Positions 37,621 to 51,100 of a stretch of 64,000 bases of DNA are shown here, in pieces. This stretch comes from Gibbula magus (Eukaryota > Mollusca > Gastropoda > Trochida > Trochidae). The notes beneath the pieces were generated by a model that ran no database searches, was not told the origin of the DNA, and worked only from the letters and a program-made list of their open reading frames with translations. How positions within the stretch are numbered: the stretch's first letter is position 1; the number at the start of each line of letters is the position of its first letter. Both the position numbers and the translations under genes were made by a program. The DNA is taken from contig OW388297.1 in NCBI GenBank assembly GCA_936450465.1, positions 46,948,130 through 47,012,129 of the forward strand, written 5' to 3'.

Positions 37621-40600
37621 GGAGAGACTAAAGGTTTGTGACTTGGGTCTCATACTGTATTTTTACCCTTGTCAAGGCCCTTCATCAACGTTGCACTCAG
37701 ATGAACACGGGATGTGTTGAGTAGTGACATGGAAAGTACAATTTCTACAGGGTAATAAATTTACCCCCATTGATCACATTGGATATTAGGCGTTAAAATG
37801 GTCAGATATTATCAATAAACAAATCATGATGGTTATGAACTTTGACATGGAGCTATATATGTCCCCATCATCAAAGCATCATTCATAAGTTAATTGTCAT
37901 GGTAGTACTACTAGTGATACTGGTAGTATTCTTGAAGATACTTTATGAAGTACATATCCCTCTTTGTCAATCTACTATTCATGATTGCTTTTTTGGCATA
38001 TTTAAAATTTAGCAAAGATAATGGAACCACAAGTTCATGGTTAATTAAAACTATACTATTCATCATTACCCATAATCCAAAATTCCGAAATACGACATCC
38101 CTACGCCAGAAAGCTATCGTGCAAAGGGGAAATATGTCTGTATATTGCTTGATTATGTTGCTGTCCTGTTTTTTTATAGAAGCATGTTCATAGATTTATA
38201 TATTCACTTATGACAAGTCACTCAGCGTGTAATGTATGTCATAACGCATTACTTAAACGTAGTGAATGGACAATATATTAACTAAGCTTTAAATCATCCA
38301 TTCTCTCACACATTATAACACCCATTATCCGATGTGTTATGCGAACATATATCACATCTGCGGAAATAGTGATGGCGTTCAAGGTTATGAATTTCATCTT
38401 GTAATGTAATACACATATGGGACATTGATGTTAATATGTTGACAACCCATAATGCATTCTTCGTACTGATATTCATACACTTCCGGATGCAGCTTGTATA
38501 TGATTTGTGACAGCCTTAAAAGAAACAGACAAATATCATCATATAATGTTATACAATGTATTAAGTGTTCCGTATTGGCCCAGTGTTGGCACAAGACGAC
38601 CTGTAACTCAGCAAATATGGATATACTTAATTCATGATCAATTTATGAATTATTTTCATTTCATTATATTTGCACACCACTAAACATATAATTACATTGA
38701 AATGATAAGTAGTAACAAGACTGGTGAACAAATAGCACCGTTCAAAATTGTGAAGCGACGGCTTCAGGCTTTCACCACTGCGACTGCGCATGCTCAGACT
38801 CATATTGGCCCTGTTTTTCCCGTATTGGCCCAGCTGCCCCCATGAATGTATATCAAGTATCATACCCGCCTTAATGAAATTGTGTTTATCCTCAACAGAG
38901 ACATTCAAAATAAAAATAAATATGTGTTCTTCATTTGTGGAGCGTCTTTTCCAATGAAGCACTTGCTAAAAGTACTGTGGTACATGACTCTGGAATTATG
39001 TTCTGTGGTACAGGAAAAAAATGTCATCAGTTTGATTTTGTAAACATCAAGCGTCTGACTTGTTCAGGCAACTTGTATTTATAACTGTAACATTTCTGTA
39101 GTTCTGTATTTCTGGACTACCAATTAACTTCAGAAGAAAATAAGTGATGTCTGTCTTCTTCATTGACAGGACTTCAAATTATGGCCTATTTATGGTTCTG
39201 CAATTTGATCAAAATTGATCATGTGTTTGGATTTTTGCAAAAGTTAAATTGAAACAATTTGTCAACACGTTTTTAAATATAACCTTTACGTCCCATTAAA
39301 TTGCAAATTTTCATTGATCAGTCCGTTTCCTAAAAAATAAATAAGAGTATTGCAGTAAAAGATTCAATAATTCGTGAGAGCATGAACAAATCAGATCGCA
39401 TAAAGTGTCACAGTTGTCAAAGTCAAACATTATTCCACTATCATTTTGAAACTTAACCCATGGATTAAAAGATACCATATACCCCATTTGATATATAGGT
39501 CATAGACACAAACATTCATACAAATAAACCATGTAATAATAAGTAAAAGAGTGGCACTGTAGTCTAATGTATTTCTAATGTATTCTCAAAGTAAACTTTT
39601 CCACGATGGAAACGGTTTCCCAATTCCTGCAGTAACTTATTTTCTCCAAATCAAAATAATAAGATAACTGTAAAATAGAATAATGAAAGTAGGAAACTCA
39701 TAATGCTTCCATCTAAAGGTAACATATATACATACATATATTGTACTGACGCCTTAATGCTAAATGCTAATGCAAAGGCAGTATTCTTTGATAAAGTGTA
39801 ATTTTCTTTGTAATAATTCTAATTAAGTCCCTTTGATTTGTTATATTCGATTGAAGTGCACTCTCACATCTGCAAGAATAATTTTTATCAGACTTAATTA
39901 TTTTACTTCAAAACAAAACAGTTACCGTTTGTATTACACGAGGTTTAGCCTAATTTACATATATCAACATCTGTCAGAAGCATATACAGATATCAAAGAT
40001 ACGTCACATATATCAATATTTATCGAAATCATAGTATACTTCACATACATCAATAACTGTCAGAAGCGTGGATACATACCTAGGATACGTCATATACACA
40101 CGCGGGCAAAAGGAAGTATACAGGTAAAACAACGCAAGATATTTTAATCAAAGAGTGATGGACACGCCTGAAACATAGTTACACCATGTCTCTAAGAGCA
40201 AACTAACTTAATCTGTAATTTTTTAAAACATTATATGTTCATCATTCTGAAAAATAAGGCTTTTTAAAATCGTTGTTATAGAACTACAGCGAGATATAAG
40301 AGTAGAATGTGGCTTTCTGGCTTGTTTAATGACATCCTATAGCAACGATGCGTTATTGATTAAAGTCAAAGGATGTACATCATGCCGATAACATCCTATA
40401 CTATTTTCCATATTCTATAATATTTTACCTTAAATAACAAAAATTATTTCCCAAAATACCGTTTGAAATAGATATTTCAGCACCCCATATGTGCTTGAAC
40501 AGATATAAAATATTACGTATCATACATTTGTAGACTCAGTAAATTGTACACTTTTAACGAGATATATCTTCATCACAAACATTCAAAATCGAATTTATCC

Positions 40601-41006
40601 GGGAGAAATATTTTGTGTTTTGTGTTTTGTGTAAAGAAGGTATGCTTTCTGTTGCCCGTGGGTATATATCAGCATGTATCGACTTAATTAGCATACGTCA
40701 CATATATCAACAGCTGTATTGGGAACAATAAACATCATCACAGACAGTTTTAATCAAAATTCTTATTCTCATGAATTGATTAATACCACAAGTTACTGAC
40801 CGCATTTTTGGTTGAATGATATTCATTCTGGATTAAAAAAATGAAATAAGCTTTGTAAACAACGTGTTTCACTTCAACTACTCAGCTTGATGACAATAAT
40901 ATAGATTTTTAGTAACATTAATAATCACTTCCATCTTCAAAATGAATTCTCAAAGATAATGTATATAGATATATACCTTTGATGATAACTTGGCCTGATT
41001 AGTTAG

Positions 41007-41109
41007 ACACTGCGGGCTTTCTCCCTGCCATAATACTAGCAGCAGCGATATAAGTGAAATACTCTTGAAAGCGGTGTTAAAACCCAACTCACCTCACCTC
41101 ACCTGATCA
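41007..41109 (+). mobile_element. Gastropod-type SINE 3' part with 11-bp target duplication
   Basis: A roughly 103-bp insert includes gcgatataagtgaaatactc, then gaaagcggtgttaaaaccc, then a cacct tail. It is flanked by perfect TGATTAGTTAG copies at 40,996-41,006 and 41,110-41,120. It has no tRNA head, so it is 5'-truncated. An inverted relative lies at 59,544-59,601. Confidence 0.8.
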
Positions 41110-41419
41110 TGATTAGTTAGGGCATTCCTTTGCTATGTCAGACCTAACGAATACCTTCTGCTCTGTCAAATTTGAATGTATTATACCGTTCAGCGTGAGG
41201 TCTCTTTAAGGGTCATACACTCATACAGTATGTTAATGTTTCCTAAGCATAATTGCTTTGTCAACCGCGAAAGAAAAATATTAGAACGTGACATAAGAGA
41301 AATATGTTTCATATCACGATATCACGAAATCGTATCTTTTCTACAATCTTCATGCTGTAGGTTGATATTATACTTCAATGTTTATTGCGACATTCTTGGT
41401 AAATATGCAAATCGGTGAA

Positions 41420-41945
41420 ATGTGTTCTATTGTGGTTACACCGGCAACCTATGGCACACATATATCATGCTTGATTCGTTTCAGCAGCGTATACACCGAC
41501 CACGTGTCCGGCGTACGCCGTTCCTGGACCCGGCTGAAGTTGAAACAAGTGTATCGGCGAACAGACAGGAAGACGTCATCATCCCTCATATTAGCTTCAA
41601 TAAAAATGTCATTTATATTAAACAAGTATTTTTTGGAATTATTTCAAATCATGTGTTAATATTTTATTAACGTGTGATGCATTGTTTTAAAGAACCAGCA
41701 ATATTTTAGAACAAATCAGTCAACTATCTAATTTTCAAAAGCAAATTCATATAAAAACAGTTATTGAATGTCGCAAGGATAACACTTGTCCACCATTACA
41801 CGCCGCCTTCGCCGGTTATTTCCAACCGGCGCATTCGGCGTACGCCTTAGTCGTACGCCGGGTTCCAATCAAGTGATTCGCCGGCTGCGCCGCCTCCGGG
41901 TCGTACGCCGGGTCCCGAATCAAGCAAAGCCGTTGCATACCCCTA
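41420..41945. other. CpG-rich island with CGGCGTACGCCG palindromes
   Basis: This is an abrupt change of composition in AT-rich DNA. CGGCGTACGCCG at 41,509-41,520 is a perfect 12-bp palindrome, and cggcgtacgcc recurs at 41,836-41,846. A 50-bp period places tcgtacgccgggt at 41,851 and 41,901, each followed by a caatcaag or gaatcaag end. An inverted tgcttgattcg occurs at about 41,469-41,479 against cgaatcaagca at 41,916-41,926. Two overlapping plus-strand frames (41,378-41,659 and 41,422-41,670) are not recognisable. It may be a foreign or young mobile element, or an unmethylated regulatory island. Confidence 0.4.
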
Positions 41946-44900
41946 TATGACTCAAGCAAAGATCCTTGTTGAAAAATGCTATTGCAGTATACATAGGAAC
42001 TATATTACTGACTGGAGTGATACAAACCTGAAGAAAAACATTTTCTTTCTAAGTTTCTTCACACTATACGAGTTGACATTAATGCTTGACTAGGTGAAAT
42101 AATGGGGTCGATCTATATAAAGACGGCTAAAATAACCAATACTAAAGAGCAGCTATGTTTAAACAGGAAGTACAAATCTACTTGGAGATTTTACCATTAC
42201 CATTTTAGCAAATTCAATGTATCCCATTTGTAAAACTATTATAACTTTTTATGAGTTTCTTTACTTTAATACGACATGTTTTCGACATGTATGGCATCCC
42301 TAATTTTAATTGTTACAATCCAGATTAATTTATTTCACTTCAAAACCGGAGTCAATTATAGGAAAAAAGCAATAAACAACGGTAATAGTTCTGATCAATA
42401 AAACTAGCTTGCCTTGAACCATAATTTTTAACTTACTGTAATAATTGTGTATAACTCTTTTTCATTTGTGGCATTTCTGTTCTTGTTATGTTGCTCCACG
42501 TCATTTTGCAGAGCAAATACAATAGGACAATTGCAAAGTTCTGTATATTTTTCACTCCTGTCATATTTTTAAGAAAATATGTATATAAAGTCACGAATAG
42601 CGTCCCCCAGGTTTAAAACCATTTCAAATATAATTGATGAAAATATTAGTAGCTCTAACTAGCATTTCAACTTCAGAAATATGTTTTGTTAATTTCCCTC
42701 AGGCATTGTGGAACACCAAGTTATGATGTACAATTGATGCATTTTACATTTGATTTCAATTATCAGAGTAAAGTGCACTGGAGAAAATTGTTAGCAATTA
42801 AAGAAAATGACGACGTAGAGATTCGTCTGTGGAAAAATAAGTCCACCTTTAAACCAGCGTTAACAAAATAAAATTCAAATAATATTATATCTACACAAAC
42901 ATGGAATACATGATCAGTATTATACAACCTGCTGCAAAGTATCTAAGAACATAGAACGTAATACTATCCTACCATGACATTTATTTGATTTTTAAAAACT
43001 TTAGCAAATATTGATAATTGTTCTTTTTTTTCTGAAAATGTGTTCTACCGGTCGGAGAGAACGTGCTTAACGTGTTCAAGTCTTGTCCTAAATTATTTTA
43101 CAGTAAATTCAGGTTTCCTTTTGAATTTGCAACTTCCCATTCAATTTTTCCTGATATATGTATTCCTTGTAACTTCAACGGTTTCATTTGACATTATAAC
43201 TTCGGCGACTCTTTACAGAAAATGAGGATTAATCTTATTAAATTTGCTTTGTGAAAGGAGCCCCGTCAAGTCAGCAATATTGAATTGCACCCCGTGTGTC
43301 CATGTGTTTCAGTATTCACTGATAAACCTTGGTAGTTAAAATACATTCAGTTGAAGTTAATATTTGTGTTAACTGGCATGGTCCTCATAATAAGAATACA
43401 TTTTTGGTATGAAATATTCAATGACAAAAACAATGTGTCAGATCATAGTGTTCCAAACAAACAATAATCTTTGATGTTAAAATATGTATATGTGGTTGTG
43501 TTGAAAGTACTTTTTAATGTGCATTAAGGTATTTAGGTTAATGCAATGGTTATGGTTAAGTGCAGTATGTGTGGTCTCTTTCTTTACATAGGAAATTACG
43601 TTAATGTAAGTCAATATACCTGTACGTGACCATTAGCTGAAAAAATTTTGTTCCTGACTTTCAAAATGTAATTTTATTTACATGTTACTTGCATTAGAGT
43701 GGTTTATACATAATAACGATTATGCTAAATATTGAAATAACTTGCTGGACCTAAAACCACAGCATATGAACCACAATTTTAACTTTTACAAGATGTATGG
43801 AGGCTTAATAATAATGGAAATTATTTGTGAAGATGGAAATCTGTATATATGTGATTCAAATAATATGCGTACATTTATTGACTCCTCTGTGTCAGAATCA
43901 ATTTGCGAGTGGAGTTGTTATTTCGATTTCAATCATTCTTTATTTATAAATGAGTAATTATAACAATTACAGGTCTACGTGATTCAGGCACATCTGGCAT
44001 TACAGGAAAACAGTATAATTGAGTCAACATAATTATTCTGTTCGGCTTGATTCTTGCAATTGAGTTATTTCAGTGAATAAATACTTTTCGTCAAATACAA
44101 TAATTTCAATCACTGAGATACGTGCATTCATGTTATAAGTATTTAAAATAAATACGAAAATTTACATAAAATAATAATGTTTTAAATAAAATCATATTAT
44201 TAAATCGTAACAGAATTATGAAAGTACCAAGTTGTTGCTGATATGAATTCTAAGTTCATTCAAAGTCCTGTGTATAATTTCACAGTAAATAAAAAACATG
44301 GAATGTGTCATTAATTACATGTAGCAATTTGCTAATAACAAGTTTGTAAATCAAGGTTGTCGACATTGTTTTATCAATTCTATTCCATTTGATTCAATAA
44401 ATGTTATATAGAGGTACTACTTTGTGATTGGTGGACAATTTCTGGAGAACTAACTGAAATATTTACTACAATTTTCATTACAAAACGACCAGTAATTAAA
44501 TGTTACCACATGTTAAACGGTGTAAAAAAAAACAACTCCTGCCGAAGAAATTTTTATAGGGACATCATTTGTCAAGAGGTCCCTATAATTTCATTCATCA
44601 GTGTGTAATACTTCTATTTTTATCACTATTCTAGTACACTTGGGGTGTTGAAATCGCTTTTTCAAAATTCTATTTTGGGCAGAATGTTTGTCATTTAACA
44701 TAAAAATTAATAAAATGTAGAAATTGAATTAATTAAAGATCTTATCGACATAAATAACCTCCTTGGACTTTTTGTTGACGCGTCTTTACTGTAGGACGTC
44801 ATAAAACAAGCCAAGAAAGCCGTTTAATACTCTGAGACTCTTACCTCGCCCAGTTAAGGAGATTCAAAATGACGATTTCGTAAAACGTGGATTATACAAA

Positions 44901-45800
44901 AATATGAACAGATAATGTTTTTAAATTTTAAATCTAGTTTAGTTGACTTCTGGAGACATGATGTATCTCTGTTTAAGAACCTTTATTACGCGCGGATTGA
45001 ATTATCTTCAGTTGTATTTTGTATGTGACGTTTCTTTTGCGGTTGAGTGTAATTTGTGACACCATGAACTGAGAAAGGCTTCTGATTATTGCTGACTCCA
45101 AGTAAAGGGAAAATTGTGAGGGAATGGCGGAAATGACTTTATGATCAACCAATCGTTGAAAAATATGTTTTTTATCAATAAGTTTACTTACATATGATTC
45201 TTGTTTGCGTTGGGTGTTCTGACTGACAACTGATATTGATTGAAACAAGATGATTAAATTTTTTGGATATGACATGTTAGCTAATGTAACATTTCTGTCG
45301 GATATGCTAGACAGCCGAAATGCAGGTTTATCCAACATTTCTAAATCCAAAATTTATTTTAAATGGTCATTTACAAATGGTCACCTTTACAACGGCGTCG
45401 CTGATAGCCAACAAAAGAAAAGAAAACGGGATCTGGTTGTTCTGAAATATAATGTAATAGCCCCTCTACTTCAACCAACATAGAGACGCTATCAGAGACT
45501 GATAAACGGTGTTGAAACAGTTAAAATATGTGTTAAGTCAGCATATCTATTTCTGTCAACATATATTTCACATAACATACAGGTTGTAATCAAATCTAGT
45601 ATGAGCTTTACCTGAGAATTATTTAATGTCTATCGCTGCTCCTGAAGTATCTAATCATTAACAAACTACGTGTATATAAGTTATAACAAGCGATCACATC
45701 AGGGCTATATGTAGATTAGTTCTCAAAGCTGTTTACGGTATCCAGAGAATTGTTTAATATGCTGAGTTGCACACTTCATTTACAAAAATACATCAAGAAA

Positions 45801-48119
45801 AGTTTTTCAAAGATTACTTAGTACAGATAACCTTTTGTTTCCACAATTTTGACTGAAGGAAATAATGAATATAGTTTCCTTATATTTTAAAATAATGGTA
45901 TCGTTTCCTTTGATGAATTTTGAACCTTTGATGCATGTGAAAGAAAATTAAAATAGAATAAAGGCTCAAGTTGTTTAACCTTACTGAAACCCTCTATCAT
46001 TGACAGTGCTGACGTATATGATTATGAATGATTGAACGAATATCTCGACAAAAGGAAAGTCATAGAGCAGTACAGGGATATACATTAACAATAAAAACAC
46101 TAATATCATAAATGATTATAGGAAGATTATTTGTCATTAACAGATGATATACGCACCTTTAAATTTCGTTAAAAATAATACAGTTTTTCATTGTAAGGGA
46201 ACCATGTATAAGGCAATTATAATACATTTGTTCAGATATACCAGAACCGACAGCAAAACCCCCTTGCAATTATTTGCAACGTGTTTATTATAGTTATAGA
46301 GAACAAAGCCTAATATGGGCAATTGTCCTTGTGGACAATAATCGTTCTCAAACTGATCATGTGATCTTCCATTCTGTTGAGTAAGATGAACAGACAAAGG
46401 GTCTCCTCATTTCTCTATCGATTAGGTAAGAACAATAATATTACACCAACAGTGAGTAAGTATCAAATAATGCAATGTTTGACGTGTTGATATGTACATA
46501 CCCAACATAGAAGAATACAGCTGAATACCGCTAGTTTGTTCACCTACTTGTATTGCAGTGCAAATATCATGTAATTTGGCATCTTTGAAGCATCATATCA
46601 ACCCAAAAACTAGATCGACAACGTTGCATTTTTGAATTTTAAGAAAACAGTTGATCATGAGTGTTTCATAACATAACATTCTGATTTGATACATCATAGT
46701 AAACAGTTATAATTTTGGCAGCTCTTTGAGGTGACCAGGGGTCAATCTTTATAAAACTACAGTTTTTATTTTCCTCTGTGAAATATTCAGCTAGTGATCA
46801 ACTTGGTGAAACACGCATCGTATACTTCCTCTTATATTCAAATTGTTTTCATTTAGTCGATATAAAGACTTGTACTCGAAAATTAATGAAATTTGAATTT
46901 TAAAAATATGACCCGTTCTGACTATTTAATTGACATGCACCACTCACGTGACGATCACAGAAAACATTTGAGAATGATTATGTTGCTCATGGTGTTTTGA
47001 TTTATTTTCGTTTTATGTGATGCAATTTCATTGACGTTACATTGAACGTAAATGTACATGCTATTTGCACTAAGGTATACATGTAGGTAAATAAACTTTC
47101 GGTATGCAGCTGTATATATAAAACAATCGAAATTTTGACAAAACTGATATGATGATGATGTTCAATGTTGCATAACGGATAGATAGAGCATCTGTATGTT
47201 CTCGACCATTCCATTGTGACACATTCCAATATCAAATCAATATATGCTTTCTTTATGAGCTCCTATATACAACCTAATATAAGGTTTCTATGGTGATAAG
47301 CATTGAACTTGTCTTATACTTATTAATACACTGAGGTTTTGAGACAATATTCTCATTAATCTCCCTAGTCGCTCGGTAGATAACCATCAAACACATCTAT
47401 TTCCGTTTAGTTTAAAGCAACATTTGTGGAGCCATTTCCTCTACAAACGTGTTTCATCTCACATTATAGTCTCCATTTACTAGTGTTTATAGCTACACTT
47501 AATGAACGAGCTCATCATGAGAAGTAATGTTGTAACTGACAGCCTCGTGATGGAGATCTACAGCTTCATGTCAAAGTTCAGAAACAATCTGTTTATTAGT
47601 TTTCTGTTACACTGTTGATGTAGCATATAGCACAAAGGGATTCATCTGTCTGAGTGCTCTTTGTCTCCTTTGTTGTGTACAACAGATTTATTGATTCAGA
47701 CAGGTTGTTCCACTTCTTGTTGATATTTGTATATTTCATCTTTTCCAATAAACATACTTTTCCAGTATGTGTGGCTTTTTTAATTTCAGTTTGTTAATCA
47801 GTCAATTTTTAATATTAATACTCGCAATAACCGACAACTCTGAAATTAGTTTTTCTATCTTTCCTCAGTGAAGTCTGGCGCTACGTGGTCTTGTACATAA
47901 TCAGCTATTAGTGAAGTTCAGCAACAATGGACACGGTTCGCGTTTGAAGGCTCTCCTTACAATGAAACACTTTATATTTTAGAATAGAAGTTAAAAATTA
48001 TAATAATCTGCTTATAAAATTAGTATTGTATCAGTGCTATTAATTGTTAGTTTTTATCTTTATTCTTTTATCCTTTATTATATCCGTATTGTCAAAAATA
48101 TGATATCTCTTTTTTATTT
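45801..48119. other. Central spacer of the giant palindrome
   Basis: About 2.3 kb between the innermost recognisable arm segments (45,700 and 48,210). It holds the second MITE copy and a short repeat-P-like piece at 47,560-47,580. I see no gene. Confidence 0.7.
46518..47112. mobile_element. Tc1/mariner-like MITE, copy 2 (595 bp)
   Basis: The left end CAGCTGAATACCGCTAGTTT and right end ...ACTTTCGGTATGCAGCTG are inverted repeats. TA flanks both ends (46,516-46,517 and 47,113-47,114). The interior matches the 21,348-21,919 copy throughout, including 'cagctctttg' and 'gaccaggggtcaatctt'. There is no transposase. Its position almost at the palindrome centre is notable. Confidence 0.85.
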
Positions 48120-51100
48120 TCTTTAAAACGCAGTGTGCAACTCAGCATATTAAACAATTCCTTGGATACCGTAAACAGCTTTGAGGACTAATCTACGTGT
48201 AGCCCTGATGTGATTGTTTGTCATAACTTATATACATGTTAATGGTTAGATACCGCAGAATCTCTTCTAGGCAATAAATCACTCTCACTCATAACTCAAA
48301 ACGCTCATACTACACTTGATTAATACCTGTCTGTTATGTGAAATACATATAACAGTTGTAAAAAAGGGTACTAGTAATGATATAATGATGCTATACTAAG
48401 AACATTAATATAATATACATCATGTTTATATCGATATATGTATGCATTTATGTATTGACCATTTACAGAAATTGGATATGCTAACTAACAAATATGTTGT
48501 CTCAACAGCATTGACCAGTCTGTCTGTTGTTGAAGTAGGGGAGCTATTACACAGTATATTTTTTTCAATTTGAGTGACGATAAAAGTCACATTTTATTGC
48601 AGCGAAAGGAACTATTCAATGGAAAATACTGTCAAGTAAGGGATGCCGATCTCTCCCAATAGAATTTACTCAAGCTAATTTCTTTCAGAGCAACCTATAT
48701 TGCTACATTCGGTTTCGGAACCCTGATTTAGTGCATTCAAAGTTAGTTGTGAAAGTGGCCATTTGCCAATGACAAGTTATAATGCTATTTTGGAAATAGA
48801 AACGTTGGATAAAGACTTAATCTGTATTCTACCATCACATTTTAAAATCCTTGTTTTTGATTGGTTTATGTTATGGTAGAACGGAGGTTCGAACACGATT
48901 TTTGTGATAGACGATGTGCTGCATTTGAATACATTATCACTTCACATTCTAGGCCAAACTATTTCAATGAAATAAACATGTGACTATCAGTTATCTTCCC
49001 TTTGCGGTTTTCATCTTGTTTTTCTTCTACGTAGTTTAATCTGTTTATCTGTTTGGGAAATATTTTGGACCGATGTTTTAAACAGTGAAACAGTCACGAC
49101 GGGAGTCGACGCGATAAGCCGAGAGTGAACCAGTTTACTTTCGAAAACAATGACGTCATAATCTCAATCAGTTATGGCATCACAGGGAATGGTCGCGTCA
49201 AATTTGATAAGTCGCAGAGGAATTAATTTCAAGGCGGTGAAACGTTGAAATTTCCCAACCAATAGGTTCTATTTGTATGTAACATTTGTAAACATATCAT
49301 ATAAAAAAATTAATAATTTTAGTTCTATTAAACTCAGTTGTCAGTAAGAACACCCAACGCAAACTGGAATCATATGAAAGTAAACTATTTGATTAAGATC
49401 ATATCTGTAGACGATTGGTTGATCATATAGTCATTTCCGCCATTCTCTCACAATTTCCCTTTACTTGGAGTCAGTGTGTCTGCGGATATCAGCAGTGATC
49501 AGAAGCATTTATCAGTTCATGTTGTCATCGATTAGATATAACAGTTTATCTGACGTTTCTTAAATCATTAGTTATTTACGTTAGTTGCATAAGGATTTTT
49601 GGTTCCATAATTATTTCTCTACTATTCTATAGAGTGCAATGATTCCAAGAACAGAAACATCCTCTGAAGCAAACCAATGCGAACTATGTCTATAAGTGTT
49701 AAGGAATTACTGGTAGTTTTGTCGTGAAAATTGTAATAAATATTTCAGTTATATAGTTCTCGAGAAATTGTCCACCAATCACAAATTATTACCTCTATAT
49801 AACATTGATTGAATCAAAAAGACTAGAATGAATAAAACAATATTCAATGACTAATGACTTAAGACATATACACAGTACACTAGGAACTTGAGTTCATATC
49901 AGAAACAATTTACATAATGGTTTGTTTATTTCATAATTTTCTTATGATTTATTATTGCTATGATTCTATTTAAATTTGTTCTTATTGGTTTAATATTCAT
50001 ACAGGACTGATAATATGAATGTACTTATCTCAGTGATTTAACTCATTGTATTTTATGAAAATAACGTATCCACGAAAATAACAAAATTGCAAGAAACTAG
50101 CAAAAAAGAATATTTACTTTAAACACCTATAGTTTTTTTAAACTGTCGAATGGACACAACTCATGTTTTCCCTGTAATTATAGACCTGTCTGAAATCATT
50201 GTCTGAGGTCATTGTTTCCAAATTATGAATACAAAATAATTGTGCTTCACTTTGTTCCAATTAAATTCATTTAACTTAAGATACCAAACAACATTCACCT
50301 AGGATTTTGAGAACAACAGTTGCCAAAAGAATTGAAGTTCAGTGTATAAAAACATATTTGGCGAAGTAGATTCTGATTTTGATACGAATGTCTGCTTGAA
50401 TACCATTAAGATATCATTCAAAATTTACTTTTTGTGTACATGATTTATTTTGTTCGTCTCTTGATAATGAGAAGACTGAGCGAAAGAAAGTTGAGTATGA
50501 TTTAGCTTTTATGATGCTTAGATCTTTTGTTTTTGAATGCGATGGAAACTACACGTGGAAATAATAAATAAAATTTCGATTGATTCTAATACGATCAGGA
50601 TTTAACAATATATACATGTATACCTATATGTTTGTTTATGAAAAACAATAACAGTGTTAGGTACCTTCAATTTCTCTGTATAATCTCTATATAAATAAAT
50701 GTTACATTGATAGTTTTCATTTCAACTGCTTGTTCAATTACAGTAACCTAATTATCTAAATGTACATTCATAAGTACTTTCAACACAATCATGTATAAAC
50801 ATTTTATCATCAACGATTTATGCTGAGAAACGTGTGTTTGTTATTTGTTTATAATACTATGCATGACTTCTTTTCCTTTAACTATTTCCTTGTGCGCCTT
50901 GTGTGACATAAAATATTCATTCCATTCCAAATAAATAAATGTTATGATGAGAAACATGCCAAACAACACAAATATTAACATTTCCAATGCCAACAATGTA
51001 TCAAAATGAAACTGACAACAGGGATACTTCAATTATATTTGCATGAAATTCAATGAAATTGGTTTTATGGCCCCCTTCATAAAGCAACGTTAATAAGGTC

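Larger units (their letters stand above)
33150..45800 (+). repeat. Left arm of a giant imperfect palindrome
   Basis: Segments of this arm reappear reverse-complemented and in mirrored order at 48,120-63,720. Anchors (left to right arm): 33,300 to 63,590, 35,300 to 62,560, 35,431 to 62,203, 36,030 to 59,485, 36,440 to 58,850, 36,640 to 58,640, 36,820 to 58,465, 36,960 to 58,330, 37,845 to 56,735, 38,090 to 56,340, 38,380 to 56,010, 38,480 to 55,900, 42,400 to 52,680, 42,470 to 52,575, 42,780 to 52,120, 44,010 to 50,180, 44,430 to 49,770, 45,130 to 49,450, 45,380 to 48,770, 45,460 to 48,540, 45,700 to 48,210. Paired coordinates sum to about 94-98 kb, giving a centre near 47 kb with indel drift. 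No gene was recognised in the arm; anchors are sparse between 38,600 and 42,400. Confidence 0.85.

Noticed and set aside
44973..45350. 125-codon minus-strand frame
   Set aside because: The inverted counterpart at 49,330-49,560 has a stop and a one-base deletion in the same frame, and differences between the copies mostly change amino acids, as in non-coding DNA.
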